From contig NZ_CP132359.1 of NCBI RefSeq assembly GCF_030758975.1, positions 2,576,782 to 2,640,781 on the forward strand: a stretch of DNA of 64,000 bases, given 5' to 3'. Below, piece after piece: positions 52,077-61,786 of the stretch. Numbering within the stretch: position 1 is the stretch's first letter; the number at the start of each line of letters is the position of its first letter. The notes under the pieces are model-generated. The model did not search any database. It was not told where the DNA came from and saw only the letters and a list, made by a program, of their open reading frames with translations. The translations under genes and the position numbers were made by a program. This DNA comes from Bosea beijingensis (GTDB lineage: Bacteria > Pseudomonadota > Alphaproteobacteria > Rhizobiales > Beijerinckiaceae).

Positions 52077-53993
52077 CTAGAATGTTCCGGTAGGGCGTCG
52101 GCGCGCGAGCCCATGCTCGGTCTTGTTCCAGGCGAAGGGGCGCCTGAGATATTCGTAGAAGGCAATCCAGGCGGCGACCGAGATGAGCGCGTAATAGAGC
52201 GGGAGCAGGGGTACGAGCAGGAGCAGCCCCGGCGAACCACCGCGCAATGCGCCGACGATCGGCGGCACGAACAGGGCGATGCTGCCGAGCAGCCAGACAC
52301 CGAGCGCGATGATCGAGGTCGCCGTGGCAAGCGTCCCCACCGGTTCGAACAGGGAGCCGTTCCAGCAGGCGATCAGGGCGGCGACGGCGAAGGCGGGATA
52401 GCCGAGGGCCGTCGCGACGGTGCCGAAGGCGAGCGACAGGAAGGCGAATGTCGCGGCCAGCCCCGCCTCGCGCGCCAGACGCACCGGCGCGCGCGAATGC
52501 GTCACCAGGGTCTGGATATAGCCCTTGATCCAGCGCGAACGTTGCTTGAGCCAGGCAGGAATCGAGACCGGCGCCTCCTCGCGCGTGTTGGAGGGCAGAT
52601 CGCCGATCCGATAGCCGGCACGCACCAGCCGAAAGCCGAGATCGGCATCCTCGGTCACGTTCCAGGCGTCCCAGCCGCCCACAGCGCGCAGGGCTTCCGT
52701 CCGGAAATGGTTCGAGGTTCCGCCCAGCATGATCGGCAACTGGAACTGCAGCAGTCCGGGATTCAGAACTTCGAACAGCCCGGCATATTCCAGCGCGAAC
52801 AAGGCAGGCAGCACGCCTTCGTCGTCATGGTCGATCACGAGCCTCGCCTGCAGGCAGCCGAGTTCCTTCGGGCCGCCGAGGAAGCGCGCCGCCGCCATCC
52901 GCAGTTGCTGCGGATCAGGAATATCCTCGGCATCGAAGATCGTGAAGAACGCGCCGCGCGCTTCGAGCAGGGCAAGGTTCAGCGCGCGCGGCTTGGTGCG
53001 CGGAAAGCCGGGCGGAACGACGGTCACGGAGAAATGCGGTGGCAGCGCCCTCTGCGCCAGCGCGTCGCGCATGGCCTGATCGTCGGTTTCGATCAGCAGG
53101 CGGATATCGAGCTTGGCCGGCGGATAGTCGAGCGCGCCGAGCGCATCGGTCAGTTGCGTGAGCACGGCAAGCTCGCGATAGAGCGGCACGGCGACCGTGT
53201 AGACGGGCAGGCGGGCATCGTCGATCCGCCAGCGATGGCTGCGCCAGAGATCTGGCGCCGAACGCTCGATCGAGGCCGCCAGCCGCAGCAGGATCAGGCC
53301 GAGGAAGAACGGGCCGAGCAGCAGCGCGAGCCCGAAGAAGGTTTCGAGCGGCGCGAAGGCGCCGCCGATCGCGGCAATCGCGACGCCCAGGCCGCCGGCG
53401 ATCACCTGCCCCCGGCTCGCGCCGGTGCGGGCGCTGTCGCGCGCGAGCCCGGCGGAGTCGAGCCCGGCCGCGTGCTCGGCCAGCGCGCCGGCATTGCTGT
53501 GGCGCAGGGCGTCGGCGAAGCGGTGTGGGGTCGTCACCGCGATATCGTTGCGGTTGCGCGGCCCGGCCTCGATCATATGTCGCAGTGCCGGCCCCTCGGG
53601 CGCCAGGATGAAGCGGAAGCGCGCGTCGCCGTCGGTCGGGGCGATGCTCTGGCGCAGGATGGCTTCGTGCCTGCCGCCGGGTCTGAGTGGGGGAGGTTGC
53701 GCCACGAAGGCCAGTCCCATCTCGGCGGCCAGCGCCCTGTAAAAGCGGGTTTCGTCGATCAGGCCGCGTGCGATCGCTTCACGGAGCGGTTCGGTGCGGT
53801 TACGCCGGGATGCCGCGGCCACGCCTGCGAGGAATGAGGGCGGCAGGCCATGCCGGGTCAGGAAGGCGAGTTCGACCGGCAGGCCGGCTGAGCCGGGCCC
53901 GACCTCGATCGGACTGTCGTCGTTACCGCTGCCCCCCACTGGCCCCGGTCCCGCTCCACGCGACAATGCCCGGCGCGGCTGCGCCGGGAACAA
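52077..53993 (-). CDS. Processive family 2 glycosyltransferase with N-terminal MshEN-like domain
   Basis: 638 residues if started at the TTG at 53993; the true start is unclear. Residues about 40-150 resemble an MshEN/T2SSE N-terminal domain, a fold that binds c-di-GMP in some proteins. Two membrane helices (about 200-245) precede the GT2 domain with DAED (UDP-sugar site), TEDAD (base) and QRSRW (processive Q-x-x-R-W), then four or five C-terminal helices. This makes it a membrane polysaccharide synthase like BcsA/NdvB; product unknown. Confidence 0.82.
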   Translation of the reverse strand: MFPAQPRRALSRGAGPGPVGGSGNDDSPIEVGPGSAGLPVELAFLTRHGLPPSFLAGVAAASRRNRTEPLREAIARGLIDETRFYRALAAEMGLAFVAQPPPLRPGGRHEAILRQSIAPTDGDARFRFILAPEGPALRHMIEAGPRNRNDIAVTTPHRFADALRHSNAGALAEHAAGLDSAGLARDSARTGASRGQVIAGGLGVAIAAIGGAFAPLETFFGLALLLGPFFLGLILLRLAASIERSAPDLWRSHRWRIDDARLPVYTVAVPLYRELAVLTQLTDALGALDYPPAKLDIRLLIETDDQAMRDALAQRALPPHFSVTVVPPGFPRTKPRALNLALLEARGAFFTIFDAEDIPDPQQLRMAAARFLGGPKELGCLQARLVIDHDDEGVLPALFALEYAGLFEVLNPGLLQFQLPIMLGGTSNHFRTEALRAVGGWDAWNVTEDADLGFRLVRAGYRIGDLPSNTREEAPVSIPAWLKQRSRWIKGYIQTLVTHSRAPVRLAREAGLAATFAFLSLAFGTVATALGYPAFAVAALIACWNGSLFEPVGTLATATSIIALGVWLLGSIALFVPPIVGALRGGSPGLLLLVPLLPLYYALISVAAWIAFYEYLRRPFAWNKTEHGLARRRPTGTF

Positions 53994-54062
53994 CCTATGC
54001 TGGTAGTTGACGTAGCGGGAGTCGAGGGGCCGCGCCTAGAACTTTGGACGAGGCCGGCCGCG

Positions 54063-55280
54063 TCAGCGCGCCGCCAGAATCTCCGCGACCTGCGGGATGT
54101 CCTTGTCGCCGCGGCCGGAGAGGTTGACCACCATCAGATGGTCCTTCGGCTTCTTCGGGGCGAGATCGGCGACGCGGGCGAGCGCATGCGCTGACTCCAG
54201 GGCCGGAATGATACCTTCCAACCTTGAGATGAGCTGGAACGCCTCGAGCGCCTCCTCGTCGGTGGCCGAGAGATAGGTCGCCCGGCCGACATCGTGCAGC
54301 CAGGAATGCTCCGGGCCGATGCCGGGATAGTCGAGCCCGGCCGAGATCGAATGGGCGTCCTTGATCTGCCCGTCATCGTCCATCAGCAGGAAGGTGCGGT
54401 TGCCGTGCAACACACCGGGGCGCCCGCCGGTGAGCGAGGCCGCATGCAGCCCGCTCGGGATGCCGTGGCCGGCGGCTTCCACACCGTAGATCTCGACGGA
54501 GGGATCGTCGAGGAAAGGGTGGAACAGCCCCATCGCGTTCGAGCCGCCGCCGATGCAGGCGACGAGCGAATCCGGCAGGCGGCCTTCGGCCTCCTGCATC
54601 TGCTCGCGGGTCTCCTTGCCGATGATCGACTGGAAATCGCGCACCATCGCCGGATAAGGATGGGGGCCGGCGACCGTGCCGATGCAGTAGAAGGTCGTCG
54701 CGACATTGGTCACCCAGTCGCGCAGCGCCTCGTTCATCGCGTCCTTCAGCGTCTTGGTACCGGATTCGACCGGTACGACGGTGGCGCCGAGCATCTGCAT
54801 GCGGAAGACGTTGGGCGCCTGTCGGGCGACGTCGACCGCGCCCATGTAGACGATGCATTCGAGGCCATAGCGCGCGCAGAGCGTCGCGGTCGCGACGCCA
54901 TGCTGACCGGCGCCGGTCTCGGCGATGATGCGCTTCTTGCCCATGCGCCGCGCCAGCAGGATCTGGCCGAGCACGTTGTTCACCTTGTGGGAGCCGGTAT
55001 GGTTCAGCTCCTCGCGCTTCAGGTAGATCCTGGCGCCGTTGAAATGCTCCGTCAGCCGTTCCGCGAGATAGAGCGGCGAGGGCCGGCCGACATAATGCTT
55101 CAGGCCGCTGGTCATCTCGGCGTGGTAGGCCGGGTCGGCCTTGGCGGCGTTATAGGCCTCTTCCAGCTCCAGGATCAGCGGCATCAGCGTTTCCGCGACG
55201 AAGCGGCCGCCGAACAGGCCGAAGCGGCCGTTCTCGTCCGGGCCGTTGCGATAGCTGTTCGGGCTGGAGGGGGCGTTCAT
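54063..55280 (-). CDS. trpB: Tryptophan synthase beta chain
   Basis: 405 residues. PLP lysine Lys99 in HTGSHKVNN; phosphate loop GGGSNAMG near residue 240; catalytic glutamate in KREELNHTG. Condenses indole with serine. The ATG overlaps the trpF stop (ATGA). In related bacteria trpA follows; here a 69-base gap and a glycosyltransferase gene follow instead. Confidence 0.96.
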   Translation of the reverse strand: MNAPSSPNSYRNGPDENGRFGLFGGRFVAETLMPLILELEEAYNAAKADPAYHAEMTSGLKHYVGRPSPLYLAERLTEHFNGARIYLKREELNHTGSHKVNNVLGQILLARRMGKKRIIAETGAGQHGVATATLCARYGLECIVYMGAVDVARQAPNVFRMQMLGATVVPVESGTKTLKDAMNEALRDWVTNVATTFYCIGTVAGPHPYPAMVRDFQSIIGKETREQMQEAEGRLPDSLVACIGGGSNAMGLFHPFLDDPSVEIYGVEAAGHGIPSGLHAASLTGGRPGVLHGNRTFLLMDDDGQIKDAHSISAGLDYPGIGPEHSWLHDVGRATYLSATDEEALEAFQLISRLEGIIPALESAHALARVADLAPKKPKDHLMVVNLSGRGDKDIPQVAEILAAR

Positions 55281-55960
55281 GCCGACAAACCTTCTTGCAG
55301 TGCCGCGGCGGCCTTGCGGGCCGATGCGATGAATTCCGCGATCCGGGCGGGGTCCTTGACCCCCGGCGCGCTTTCGACGCCCGATGAGACATCGACGCCC
55401 GCCGGCCTGGTGATCCCGATGGCTCCCACGACATTCGCCGGATCGAGCCCGCCCGATAGCATGAAGCGCTGCGAGGGGTCGAGACCGCCCAGCAGGCTCC
55501 AGTCGAAGGGTTTGCCATGCCCGCCGGGGAAGGCCGCATCCTTCGGCGGCTTGGCGTCGAGCAGGATGAGATCGGCGGCATCGCGATAGGTCGAGACGGC
55601 CTTGAGGTCGTCGGCCGTGGCGATGCCGAGCGCCTTCATCACCGGCCGGCTGACGGCACGGCGAAGCGCCGCGGTCCGCTCGGGCGTCTCGCGGCCATGG
55701 AACTGGAACCAGTCCGGCTCGAGAGCCTCGGCAAGCTCGGTCGCCTGCTGGTCGCTCCAGTCGACGACGAGCGCGACGACCTGCGTCTTGCCGCGCGCGA
55801 TCCCGGCCAGTTCCCTGGCGCGCTCCAGCGTGACGTAGCGCGGGCTCTTCGGATGAAAGTTCAGCCCGATCATGTCCGCGCCGGCCGCGAGCGCAGCCTC
55901 CAGCGTCTCGGGGGTGGAGAGGCCGCAGATCTTGATCAGGAAGGGCGAACCATTGGACAT
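55277..55960 (-). CDS. trpF: Phosphoribosylanthranilate isomerase
   Basis: 227 residues, TIM barrel. Catalytic cysteine in KICGLST near residue 12 and aspartate in VDWS near 68 region, with LLDAKPP near 132 and the phosphate-binding SGGLDPANV near 165. Third step branch of tryptophan synthesis. The ATG at 55960 was chosen over an upstream one because homology begins there. Likely first gene of the trpFB operon; it diverges from the TAXI gene. Confidence 0.94.
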   Translation of the reverse strand: MSNGSPFLIKICGLSTPETLEAALAAGADMIGLNFHPKSPRYVTLERARELAGIARGKTQVVALVVDWSDQQATELAEALEPDWFQFHGRETPERTAALRRAVSRPVMKALGIATADDLKAVSTYRDAADLILLDAKPPKDAAFPGGHGKPFDWSLLGGLDPSQRFMLSGGLDPANVVGAIGITRPAGVDVSSGVESAPGVKDPARIAEFIASARKAAAALQEGLSA

Positions 55961-56061
55961 GGCCCGGCGTTTAGCACGGTCTGTTCGCGCGTGCATGCCG
56001 TACTTGCGACATGATGTCGAAGGAAGCCATGCTTGCGCGGGGCGAAGAGAGGGGGCGTTGA

Positions 56062-57363
56062 TTGATCCGGCTTGGCATGGGCAGGCGCGGGCTGGCGATC
56101 ACGGCGGGGCTGCTCGCCGTTTCCGGCCTCGTCGTGGCGGCGTTCTACTATATCGGCCAGCCGCGGACCCTGCGCCTTGCGGTCGGGCCGCTCGGCTCCG
56201 AGGATGCCCGCATGGCTGCCGCCTTCGTGCAGGGCCTCAACCGCGACAAGGCCTCGGTACGCCTGCGCCTCGTCCTGACGGAGGGCTCTGAGGACAGCGC
56301 CAAGCGGATCGATGCCGGCCAGGCCGATCTCGCCATGCTGCGCGCCGATATCGCCATGCCCTCGACCGCCGACACGGTCCTGATCACGCGGCGGACCTTC
56401 CCCTTCTTCATCACCCGGGCCGACACGGCGATCGGCCGCATCGCCGAATTGCGCGGACGCAGGATCGGCGTGTCCCGCAATCCGGCCGGTAATCTCACCC
56501 TGCTGAAGCGGGTGCTGGCACAATACGAGGTCCGGCCCGAGGAGGTCGAGATCGTCGGCCTGAGTCAGGAGGAGATCGTGCCGGCGGCCAAGGAGAAGCG
56601 CATCGACGTCTTCTTCTCGATCAGCTCGGTCGGCTCCCACACCAATAATGACGGCCTGCGCCGCCTGCGCGAGGCGTGGGGTAACGATCCTGTGCTGATC
56701 CCGGTCCGCGAGGCCGATGCGCTGGCGGCCCATTACCGCGCGATCGAATCCGGCGAGATCGTGCGCGGGGCCTTGGGCGGCGACCCGCCGCGCCCGGCCG
56801 AGAGCCTGCAGACCATCTCGATCACCTCGCGCCTCGTCGCGGCGCAGAGCCTCGACGACAATCTCGTCGGCGAACTGACCAAGGATATCCTGGGCCTGCG
56901 TCTGACCTTGGCCTCGGAACTGCCGGCCGTGCAGGCGCTGGAGACGCCCTCGACCGACAAGGACGCGCCCCTGCCGGTCCATTCGGGCGCTGCCGCCTAT
57001 ATCGACGGCGAGCAGGAGACCTTCTTCGATCGCTATGGCGACTGGTTCTATATCGGCGCCATGGCGCTCTCGGCCGTGGGCACCGGCGGCGCCGCCTTGC
57101 TCGGCCGCGAGAGCGCCAACCGGCGCCGGCGCGCCATGTCGGGCCTCGACGAATTGCTGGAGCTGCTCAACGCCATCCGCTCTTGCGAAGATGAGGTGGA
57201 ATTGATGCGGCTCGGCCGCGAGGCTGACCAGATCCTGACGCGCGTGCTCGCCGATTACGCCAAGGGCGATCTCGATACGGCTGCGCTCGCCGCCTACCGG
57301 CTTGCGATCGATCAGGTCGGCCGGGCGGTCGCCGAACGGCAGCGGGCGCTGGCCGAGACCTGA
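56062..57363 (+). CDS. TAXI-family solute-binding protein with C-terminal membrane helix
   Basis: 433 residues. N-terminal membrane anchor (about 12-32), a TAXI/TRAP-type binding domain (residues 35-310; LRLAVGPLGSEDARMAAAF and GVSRNPAGNLTLLKRVLAQY), then a transmembrane segment near 335-352 and a cytoplasmic helical tail of 80 residues. No TRAP membrane components are near. A TTG start at 56062 has GAGAGGGGG at good distance; ATG 15 bases later is the alternative. It may be a sensor or scaffold rather than a transporter part. Confidence 0.8.
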   Translation: MIRLGMGRRGLAITAGLLAVSGLVVAAFYYIGQPRTLRLAVGPLGSEDARMAAAFVQGLNRDKASVRLRLVLTEGSEDSAKRIDAGQADLAMLRADIAMPSTADTVLITRRTFPFFITRADTAIGRIAELRGRRIGVSRNPAGNLTLLKRVLAQYEVRPEEVEIVGLSQEEIVPAAKEKRIDVFFSISSVGSHTNNDGLRRLREAWGNDPVLIPVREADALAAHYRAIESGEIVRGALGGDPPRPAESLQTISITSRLVAAQSLDDNLVGELTKDILGLRLTLASELPAVQALETPSTDKDAPLPVHSGAAAYIDGEQETFFDRYGDWFYIGAMALSAVGTGGAALLGRESANRRRRAMSGLDELLELLNAIRSCEDEVELMRLGREADQILTRVLADYAKGDLDTAALAAYRLAIDQVGRAVAERQRALAET

Positions 57364-57372
57364 GCGCATTTA

Positions 57373-57403
57373 CTTTTCGGCAGCGTCTGCGGTTGCCGAA
57401 AAG
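57373..57403 (+). terminator. Hairpin after the TAXI gene
   Basis: CTTTTCGGCA and TGCCGAAAAG pair perfectly over 10 bases with an 11-base loop, 10 bases after the stop. No T-run follows the 3' arm. It also resembles the core of family C repeats (TTTTCGG/CCGAAAA). Confidence 0.45.
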
Positions 57404-57517
57404 CCCGCCAGCGTTTATGTGCAGCGCAACGAATTCCAGATTCACGTGAAACAGGCTGCGCCGGCGGGGCATCGCTCCAGACCGGCTCGTGGCCTTGAAA
57501 GCAAGGCCCAGACCCGC

Positions 57518-59341
57518 ATGTCCATGCGCAACATCGCCATTATCGCGCACGTCGACCATGGCAAGACCACGCTCGTCGACAAGCTCCTGCAGCAGTCCGG
57601 CACTTACCGCGACAACCAGCGCGTCATCGAGCGCGTGATGGATTCGAACGATCTCGAAAAGGAGCGCGGCATCACCATCCTGGCCAAGGCGACCTCGGTC
57701 GTCTGGAAGGATACGCGCATCAACATCGTCGACACCCCTGGCCACGCCGATTTCGGCGGCGAGGTCGAGCGCATCCTGAACATGGTCGACTCGGCCATCG
57801 TGCTGGTCGATGCGGCCGAGGGCCCGATGCCGCAGACCAAGTTCGTGGTCTCCAAGGCGCTGAAGCTCGGCCTTCGCCCGATCGTGGCGATCAACAAGGT
57901 CGACAAGCCCGACGCCCGCACCACCGAAGTCATCAACGAGGTCTTCGACCTCTTCGCCGCGCTCGACGCGACCGACGAGCAGCTCGATTTCCCGATCCTC
58001 TACGGTTCGGGCAAGCAGGGCTGGATGGCCCATTCGCCGGAAGGTCCGCAGGATAACGGCCTCGCGCCGATGTACGACCTCATCCTCTCCCACGTGCCGG
58101 AGCCCAAGGTCGAGGAAGGCCCGTTCCGCATGATCGGCACGCTGCTGGAGGCCAACCCCTATCTCGGCCGCATCATCACGGGCCGCGTCACCTCGGGCAC
58201 GGCCAAGCCGAACCAGACCGTCAAGGTGCTCTCCGGCGACGGCTCGACCGTCGAGACCGGCCGCATTTCGAAGATCCTCGCCTTCCGCGGCCTCGAGCGC
58301 CAGCCGATCGAAGAGGCTGTCGCCGGCGACATCGTCTCGATCGCGGGCCTGGTGAAGGGGTCGGTCGCCGACACCTTCTGCGACCCCGCCGTCACCGACC
58401 CGATCGCGGCCCAGCCGATCGACCCGCCGACCGTGTCGATGACCTTCATGGTCAACGATTCCCCGCTCGCCGGCACCGAGGGTGACAAGGTCACCACCCG
58501 CGTCATCCGCGACCGCCTGTTCAAGGAGGCCGAGGGCAATGTCGCGCTGAAGATCGAGGAAGCTTCCGACAAGGACAGCTACATCGTCTCCGGCCGCGGT
58601 GAATTGCAGCTCGCGATCCTGATCGAGACCATGCGCCGCGAGGGCTTCGAGCTCGGCGTCTCCCGTCCGCGCGTCGTGCTGAAGCGCGGCGAGGACGGCC
58701 AGCTTCTGGAGCCGATCGAAGAGGTCGTGATCGACGTCGACGAGGAGCATTCCGGCGTCGTCGTGCAGAAGATGTCGGAGCGCAAGGCCGACATGCTGGA
58801 GATGCGTCCGTCCGGCGGCAATCGCCTGCGCCTCGTCTTCCACGCCCCGACCCGCGGCCTCATCGGCTACCAGGGCGAATTGCTGACCGACACGCGCGGC
58901 ACCGCGATCATGAACCGGCTGTTCCATGACTATCTGCCCTACAAGGGCGAGATCGGCGGGCGCCGCAACGGCGTGCTGATCGCGATGGAGACCGGCGAGG
59001 CCGTGGCCTACGCGCTGTGGAACCTCGAAGACCGCGGCCCGATGATGATCGAGCCCGGCTGGAAGGTCTATCAGGGCATGATCGTCGGCGAGCACACCCG
59101 CGAGAACGATCTCGAGGTGAACGTGCTCAAGGGCAAGAAGCTCACCAACATCCGCACGACCTCGAAGGACGAGGCCGTTCGCCTGACCCCGCCGATCCGG
59201 ATGACGCTGGAGCGTTCGCTGGCCTGGATCGACGACGACGAGCTCGTCGAGGTTACCCCGAAGTCGATCCGCCTGCGCAAGGGCATTCTGGACCCGAACG
59301 ACCGCAAGCGCTCGCAGAAGCAGAAGGCCGAAGTAGCCTGA
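57518..59341 (+). CDS. typA: Ribosome-associated GTPase TypA/BipA
   Basis: 607 residues, family length. G1 [10 protein letters not shown] near residue 11, G3 [10 protein letters not shown] near 74, G4 NKVD near 127; EF-G-like domains 3 and 5 and the BipA C-terminus ending [11 protein letters not shown]. It aids ribosome assembly and translation under stress and cold. ATG at 57518 begins the domain; the frame upstream is longer but not conserved. Confidence 0.96.
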   Translation: MSMRNIAIIAHVDHGKTTLVDKLLQQSGTYRDNQRVIERVMDSNDLEKERGITILAKATSVVWKDTRINIVDTPGHADFGGEVERILNMVDSAIVLVDAAEGPMPQTKFVVSKALKLGLRPIVAINKVDKPDARTTEVINEVFDLFAALDATDEQLDFPILYGSGKQGWMAHSPEGPQDNGLAPMYDLILSHVPEPKVEEGPFRMIGTLLEANPYLGRIITGRVTSGTAKPNQTVKVLSGDGSTVETGRISKILAFRGLERQPIEEAVAGDIVSIAGLVKGSVADTFCDPAVTDPIAAQPIDPPTVSMTFMVNDSPLAGTEGDKVTTRVIRDRLFKEAEGNVALKIEEASDKDSYIVSGRGELQLAILIETMRREGFELGVSRPRVVLKRGEDGQLLEPIEEVVIDVDEEHSGVVVQKMSERKADMLEMRPSGGNRLRLVFHAPTRGLIGYQGELLTDTRGTAIMNRLFHDYLPYKGEIGGRRNGVLIAMETGEAVAYALWNLEDRGPMMIEPGWKVYQGMIVGEHTRENDLEVNVLKGKKLTNIRTTSKDEAVRLTPPIRMTLERSLAWIDDDELVEVTPKSIRLRKGILDPNDRKRSQKQKAEVA

Positions 59342-59346
59342 GCGGC

Positions 59347-59907
59347 TTGTCCGGCGCAGACGTCGAGATCCTCCTGCTCACCGGCCCCGCAGGGGTCGGC
59401 AAGTCGACCTTGTGCTGGGAGATCAGCGGGTTGCTGGCCGAGGCCGGCATCCCGCATGCGGCGATCGAGAGCGATGAGCTCGATCGCGTCTACCCCAAGC
59501 CCGGCGCGGAGGAGCTCGCTCCGCTCGCCCCCGGCGCGCGCGATGTCAGCCAGCTCAACCTGGCGGCGCTCTGGGCGACCTATCGCGCGCTCGGCCATCG
59601 GCGCCTGCTGATGTCCGGTGTCATGCTCCATCCCGCTTTCGACAGGCGCTGGATTCTTGCGGCCATTCCCGAAGCTCGCATCACCATTTTGCGCCTGCGC
59701 GCTGGTGACGAGGTCTTGCTCGCGCGTCTCGACCGACGCGAGCAGGGCGGCGGACGCGACGCGCAGATCGAGCGCAGCCTGCGCCAAGCCCGGCGCATGG
59801 CGGGCGAGGCGGCTGAGGACTACCTCGTCGTCGATACGGATGGGCAGTCGCCAGCGGAGCTGGCCCGCTTCGTCCTGGCCCGAACAGGCTGGCTGACACC
59901 AGCCTGA
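59347..59907 (+). CDS. Small P-loop ATPase/kinase-like protein
   Basis: 186 residues from a TTG 5 bases after the typA stop. Walker A GPAGVGKST (13-21), then ESDELDRVYP near 41, an AAA/adenylate-kinase-like layout with a lid-like RLDRREQGGGRDAQIERS near 130 and a C-terminal VVDTDGQSPAELA. Probably phosphorylates a small molecule; substrate unknown. The ribosome site is poor, so the start is uncertain and translation may be coupled to typA. Confidence 0.65.
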   Translation: MSGADVEILLLTGPAGVGKSTLCWEISGLLAEAGIPHAAIESDELDRVYPKPGAEELAPLAPGARDVSQLNLAALWATYRALGHRRLLMSGVMLHPAFDRRWILAAIPEARITILRLRAGDEVLLARLDRREQGGGRDAQIERSLRQARRMAGEAAEDYLVVDTDGQSPAELARFVLARTGWLTPA

Positions 59908-60009
59908 ACCGCCAGCCCGTTCGGCTGCCGCGTGTCCGCCCTGCACCGGGCGCCATTGTCTCGCCGCACCGGCTCTGATCCTCTGCCGCCCTCTAGATCA
60001 TCGTGTTGT

Positions 60010-60057
60010 CGCATCGGATCTTTCCGAAAAGTGGTGCCCACTTTTCGGTCCGATGCG
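60010..60057. repeat. Inverted repeat, family C copy 3
   Basis: Outer arms CGCATCGGA/TCCGATGCG and inner arms CCGAAAAGTGG/CCACTTTTCGG with a TGC loop are both perfect, so the element folds completely. It lies 21 bases before the aldo/keto reductase ATG, within its leader. Confidence 0.8.
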
Positions 60058-60077
60058 AAAGGGGAAGGATCACCACC

Positions 60078-61016
60078 ATGCAATTCCGCAATCTCGGCCG
60101 CTCTGGCCTGCGCGTCTCGCTCGTCGGGCTGGGCTGCAACAATTTCGGCGGCCGCATCGATCTCGACGCGACGCGCAAGGTCGTCGATGCCGCGATCGAG
60201 CATGGCATCACACTGTTCGACACGGCCGATATCTATGGCGAGCGCGGCGGCTCCGAGACGGCGCTCGGCGAAGTCCTGGGCGCGCGCCGCAAGCAGATCG
60301 TGCTCGCCAGTAAGTTCGGCATGGATATGGATGCCGAGGGCGTGAAGAAGGGCGGTTCGCGCCGCTACATCATGAACGCCGTCGAGGATTCGCTGCGGCG
60401 CCTCAAGACCGACTGGCTCGATCTCTACCAGCTCCACCGGCCGGACGCGCTGACCCCGATCGAGGAGACCTTGCGCGCCCTCGACGATCTCGTCCGCCAG
60501 GGCAAGGTCCGCTATGTCGGATGCTCGAACGTCGTCGCCTGGCAGGTCGCCGATGCGCATTGGACGGCGCGCGATCTCGGCATCCCCGGCTTCGCCTCGG
60601 CGCAGGACGAGTACAGCCTGCTGAAGCGCGGCGCCGAGAAGGACCTGATCCCGGCCATCGCCCATTACGGCATGGGCCTGCTGCCCTATTTCCCGCTCGC
60701 CAACGGCGCGCTCACCGGCAAGTACAAGCGTGGCGCGGCGATGCCGGAAGGCGCGCGCCTGACCAAGCTGCCGCAGCGCGCCGACGAGATCTTCAGCGCC
60801 GATAACTGGCGCCGGATCGAGGGCCTGACCGCCTTCGCCGAGCAGCGCGGCCATACCCTGGTCGAGCTCGCCTTCTCCTGGCTGGCGGCTCAAGCCGTCG
60901 TCTCCAGCGTGATTGCCGGCGCGACCAAGCCGGAGCAGGTCGCGGCCAACGTCAAGGCGGCGGACTGGGCGCTGAGCGCGGAAGACCTCGCCGAGATCGA
61001 CAAGATCACCGCCTGA
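60078..61016 (+). CDS. Aldo/keto reductase
   Basis: 312 residues. Catalytic tetrad visible: Asp48 and Tyr53 in LFDTADIYG, Lys79 in LASKFG, His120 in LYQLHRPD. NADPH-binding C-terminal segment SSVIAGATKPEQV near 282. Reduces an aldehyde or ketone; substrate unknown. GGAAGGATC is its ribosome site. Convergent with the nitroreductase gene, 9 bases apart. Confidence 0.92.
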   Translation: MQFRNLGRSGLRVSLVGLGCNNFGGRIDLDATRKVVDAAIEHGITLFDTADIYGERGGSETALGEVLGARRKQIVLASKFGMDMDAEGVKKGGSRRYIMNAVEDSLRRLKTDWLDLYQLHRPDALTPIEETLRALDDLVRQGKVRYVGCSNVVAWQVADAHWTARDLGIPGFASAQDEYSLLKRGAEKDLIPAIAHYGMGLLPYFPLANGALTGKYKRGAAMPEGARLTKLPQRADEIFSADNWRRIEGLTAFAEQRGHTLVELAFSWLAAQAVVSSVIAGATKPEQVAANVKAADWALSAEDLAEIDKITA

Positions 61017-61025
61017 GCGAGCGGA

Positions 61026-61697
61026 TCACAGGAAGGTCGCGATCTCCTCCAGCGGCTTCTTGCCGATGGCGGGAACGCGGCAATCCTCGTTGGGATAGCC
61101 GACGACGAGCAGGATCAGCGCCTTCTCGTTGTCGGGCCGCCCGCACAGCTCGTTGAGGAAGTTCATCGGGGCCGGCGTATGCGTCAGCGTCGCCAGCCCG
61201 GCATCATGCAGCGCCGCGATCAGGAATCCGGTCGCGATGCCCACCGATTCCGGCACGTAATAGTGCTTGATCCGATTGCCCTCGGCATCGACGCCCCAGC
61301 GCTGCGCGAAGATCGCGATCAGCCAGGGGGCGGTCTCCAGGAAGGGCTTCTGGTCATCCGTGCCGAGATGGGCGAGCGCGTCCAGCCATTCCTCGCCGGC
61401 GCGGCCGGCATAGAAGGCGCGCTCTTCCTCTTCCGCGCCCTCGCGGATCAGCTTCTTGCGCTGGGGGTCGCAGATGCAGACGAAGCTCCAGGGTTGCTGG
61501 TTGGCGCCGGACGGCGCCGTGCCGGCGACGCGCACCGCCGTCTCGATCAGTTCCCGCGGCACCGGCCTGTCCGAGAACTCGCGCACGGTGCGGCGCTTGC
61601 GCATGCGGGCGAGGAAGGCTTCCGCCCGGCCCTGCATCTCCGCTTCCGGGACACCCTCGAATACGAGGGGCATGGTGACATAGGGACTCACAGGCAC
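61026..61697 (-). CDS. Nitroreductase family protein
   Basis: 223 residues, FMN-dependent. FMN-binding [13 protein letters not shown] near residue 35, [12 protein letters not shown] near 61, the central [22 protein letters not shown] near 148 and the C-terminal [14 protein letters not shown]. Resembles the BluB/iodotyrosine deiodinase branch in size and in the lid segment. Substrate unknown. Confidence 0.88.
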   Translation of the reverse strand: MPVSPYVTMPLVFEGVPEAEMQGRAEAFLARMRKRRTVREFSDRPVPRELIETAVRVAGTAPSGANQQPWSFVCICDPQRKKLIREGAEEEERAFYAGRAGEEWLDALAHLGTDDQKPFLETAPWLIAIFAQRWGVDAEGNRIKHYYVPESVGIATGFLIAALHDAGLATLTHTPAPMNFLNELCGRPDNEKALILLVVGYPNEDCRVPAIGKKPLEEIATFL

Positions 61698-61786
61698 TTC
61701 GCTCCTGACGCATTTTGGCCAGCTTGCTGCGAATCGCGGGCCGGATGCAATGGACCCGTTGCGCCGGCCCGCTTATGGTCCGCGCC

